From an uncultured Bacteroidota bacterium (GTDB taxonomy: Bacteria; Bacteroidota; Bacteroidia; Chitinophagales; Chitinophagaceae), in NCBI GenBank assembly GCA_903912435.1, contig CAIWHI010000211.1:1-6292 (forward strand): a stretch of DNA of 6,292 bases, given 5' to 3'. Both the position numbers and the translations under genes were made by a program. How positions within the stretch are numbered: position 1 is the first letter of the stretch; each line of letters opens with the position of its first letter. A model generated the notes under the pieces. That model saw nothing but the letters and a program-made list of their open reading frames with translations. It did not search any database and was not told the DNA's origin. Shown here piece after piece: positions 5,865 through 6,292 of this stretch.

Positions 5865-6292
5865 CTATTTCCCTACTAATTTCATCTCATTGAGCAACCA
5901 ACCTGCACCACCTAGTTTTTCGATGATAAACAGGGTATACCTGATATCAACTGAAATGTTGCGGCAGCGGTTTGGGTCGAAATAGTAGTCGCTCATGGTG
6001 CCTTCATAAGCCCTATCGAAATTTGTACCTATAAGTTCTCCTTTACTATTGAGGGTGGGGCTACCAGAGTTGCCACCAGATGTGTGATTCATTGCTACAA
6101 AGGCCAAAGGCACATCACCATTTACACCCCAGCGACCGAAATCTTTCTTTTTATACAATTGCTTCAATTTTGTCGGCACCTTGAAATTTTCGGTGGTGGA
6201 ATCTTCAAGGGCAATTGCATCACTCAATTTAGTCTGGAAACTATATTTGGCTGGGCCATCAGGGTCCAGGCCTTTTATTTTGCCATAGGTTA
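5865..6292 (-). CDS. S46 family dipeptidyl-peptidase, C-terminal part (DPP11-like; 5' end outside window)
   Basis: The frame is open from the right edge (first full codon at 6290) to TAG at 5867-5865, giving the last 141 residues of a protein that is normally about 700-720 residues. The visible start TYGKIKGLDPDGPAKY joins smoothly to the rest; a TTG at 6227 is an internal leucine, not a start. NHTSGGNSGSP carries the catalytic serine (fragment residue 75) of this chymotrypsin-fold family. F91-D92-R93 follows 16-18 residues later. In the Porphyromonas enzymes the residue 18 after the serine sets S1 specificity: Arg in DPP11 (Asp/Glu at P1), Gly in DPP7 (hydrophobic). The Arg here suggests acidic specificity. 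The family-typical ending with NISVDIRYTLFIIEKLGG is present. S46 enzymes are periplasmic and release dipeptides from oligopeptides; the signal peptide and the catalytic His/Asp lie outside the window. It converges on the cassette and is probably unrelated to it. Confidence 0.93.
   Translation of the reverse strand, partial: TYGKIKGLDPDGPAKYSFQTKLSDAIALEDSTTENFKVPTKLKQLYKKKDFGRWGVNGDVPLAFVAMNHTSGGNSGSPTLNSKGELIGTNFDRAYEGTMSDYYFDPNRCRNISVDIRYTLFIIEKLGGAGWLLNEMKLVGK

Noticed and set aside
6225..6227. TTG as the start codon of the right-hand minus-strand gene
   Set aside because: The frame stays open to the window edge and the residues before it (TYGKIKGLDPDG) fit S46 peptidases, so this is an internal leucine in a truncated gene.
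1..6292. CRISPR array, tRNA, rRNA or insertion sequence
   Set aside because: No regularly spaced repeats, cloverleaf, rRNA sequence, transposase or paired terminal repeats were seen by eye.

Overview
The window looks like chromosomal DNA from a member of the Bacteroidota, probably a Chitinophaga/Sphingobacterium-type lineage. The reasons are a Bat (aerotolerance) gene pair, an S46 dipeptidyl-peptidase of the kind typical of this phylum, moderate-to-low GC, genes with AT-rich leaders and no clear Shine-Dalgarno sequences, and a promoter that fits the Bacteroidota -33/-7 pattern (TTG, 19 bases, TAAATTTG). The phylum is inferred from gene content. The genus cannot be told from this sequence.

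Left part (1-1634, minus strand): batB, a von Willebrand A domain membrane protein with an intact metal-binding (MIDAS) site, runs into batC, a TPR protein with a signal or lipoprotein peptide and a long Lys/Asp/Gln tail. batC overlaps the end of batB by 17 bases and continues past the left edge. The two are almost certainly co-transcribed and probably form an inner-membrane/periplasm complex. No batA lies directly upstream of batB, where it is commonly found. batB has its own putative promoter at 1648-1677.

Middle (1635-2273): a short plus-strand gene encodes little more than a LuxR-type helix-turn-helix. It sits between two small intergenic stretches, one with a short hairpin and one with a perfect 14-bp palindrome.

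Centre (2274-5689, plus strand): two large genes 23 bases apart form what looks like a self-contained cassette. The first encodes a 658-residue predicted cytoplasmic zinc metallopeptidase with a thermolysin-like (gluzincin) motif set and an extra C-terminal region. The second encodes a 471-residue soluble metallo-beta-lactamase-fold hydrolase of the ComEC type, with a long insertion between its motifs. Neither has a signal peptide or membrane segment. Their joint function is not known to me, and this pair is the best candidate in the window for an undescribed system.

Right part (5690-6292): a strong bidirectional terminator (19-bp perfect arms, 5-base loop) separates the cassette from a convergent minus-strand gene. 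Only the C-terminal 141 residues of that S46 dipeptidyl-peptidase are present. It carries the catalytic serine, and an arginine 18 residues later suggests a DPP11-like preference for acidic residues.
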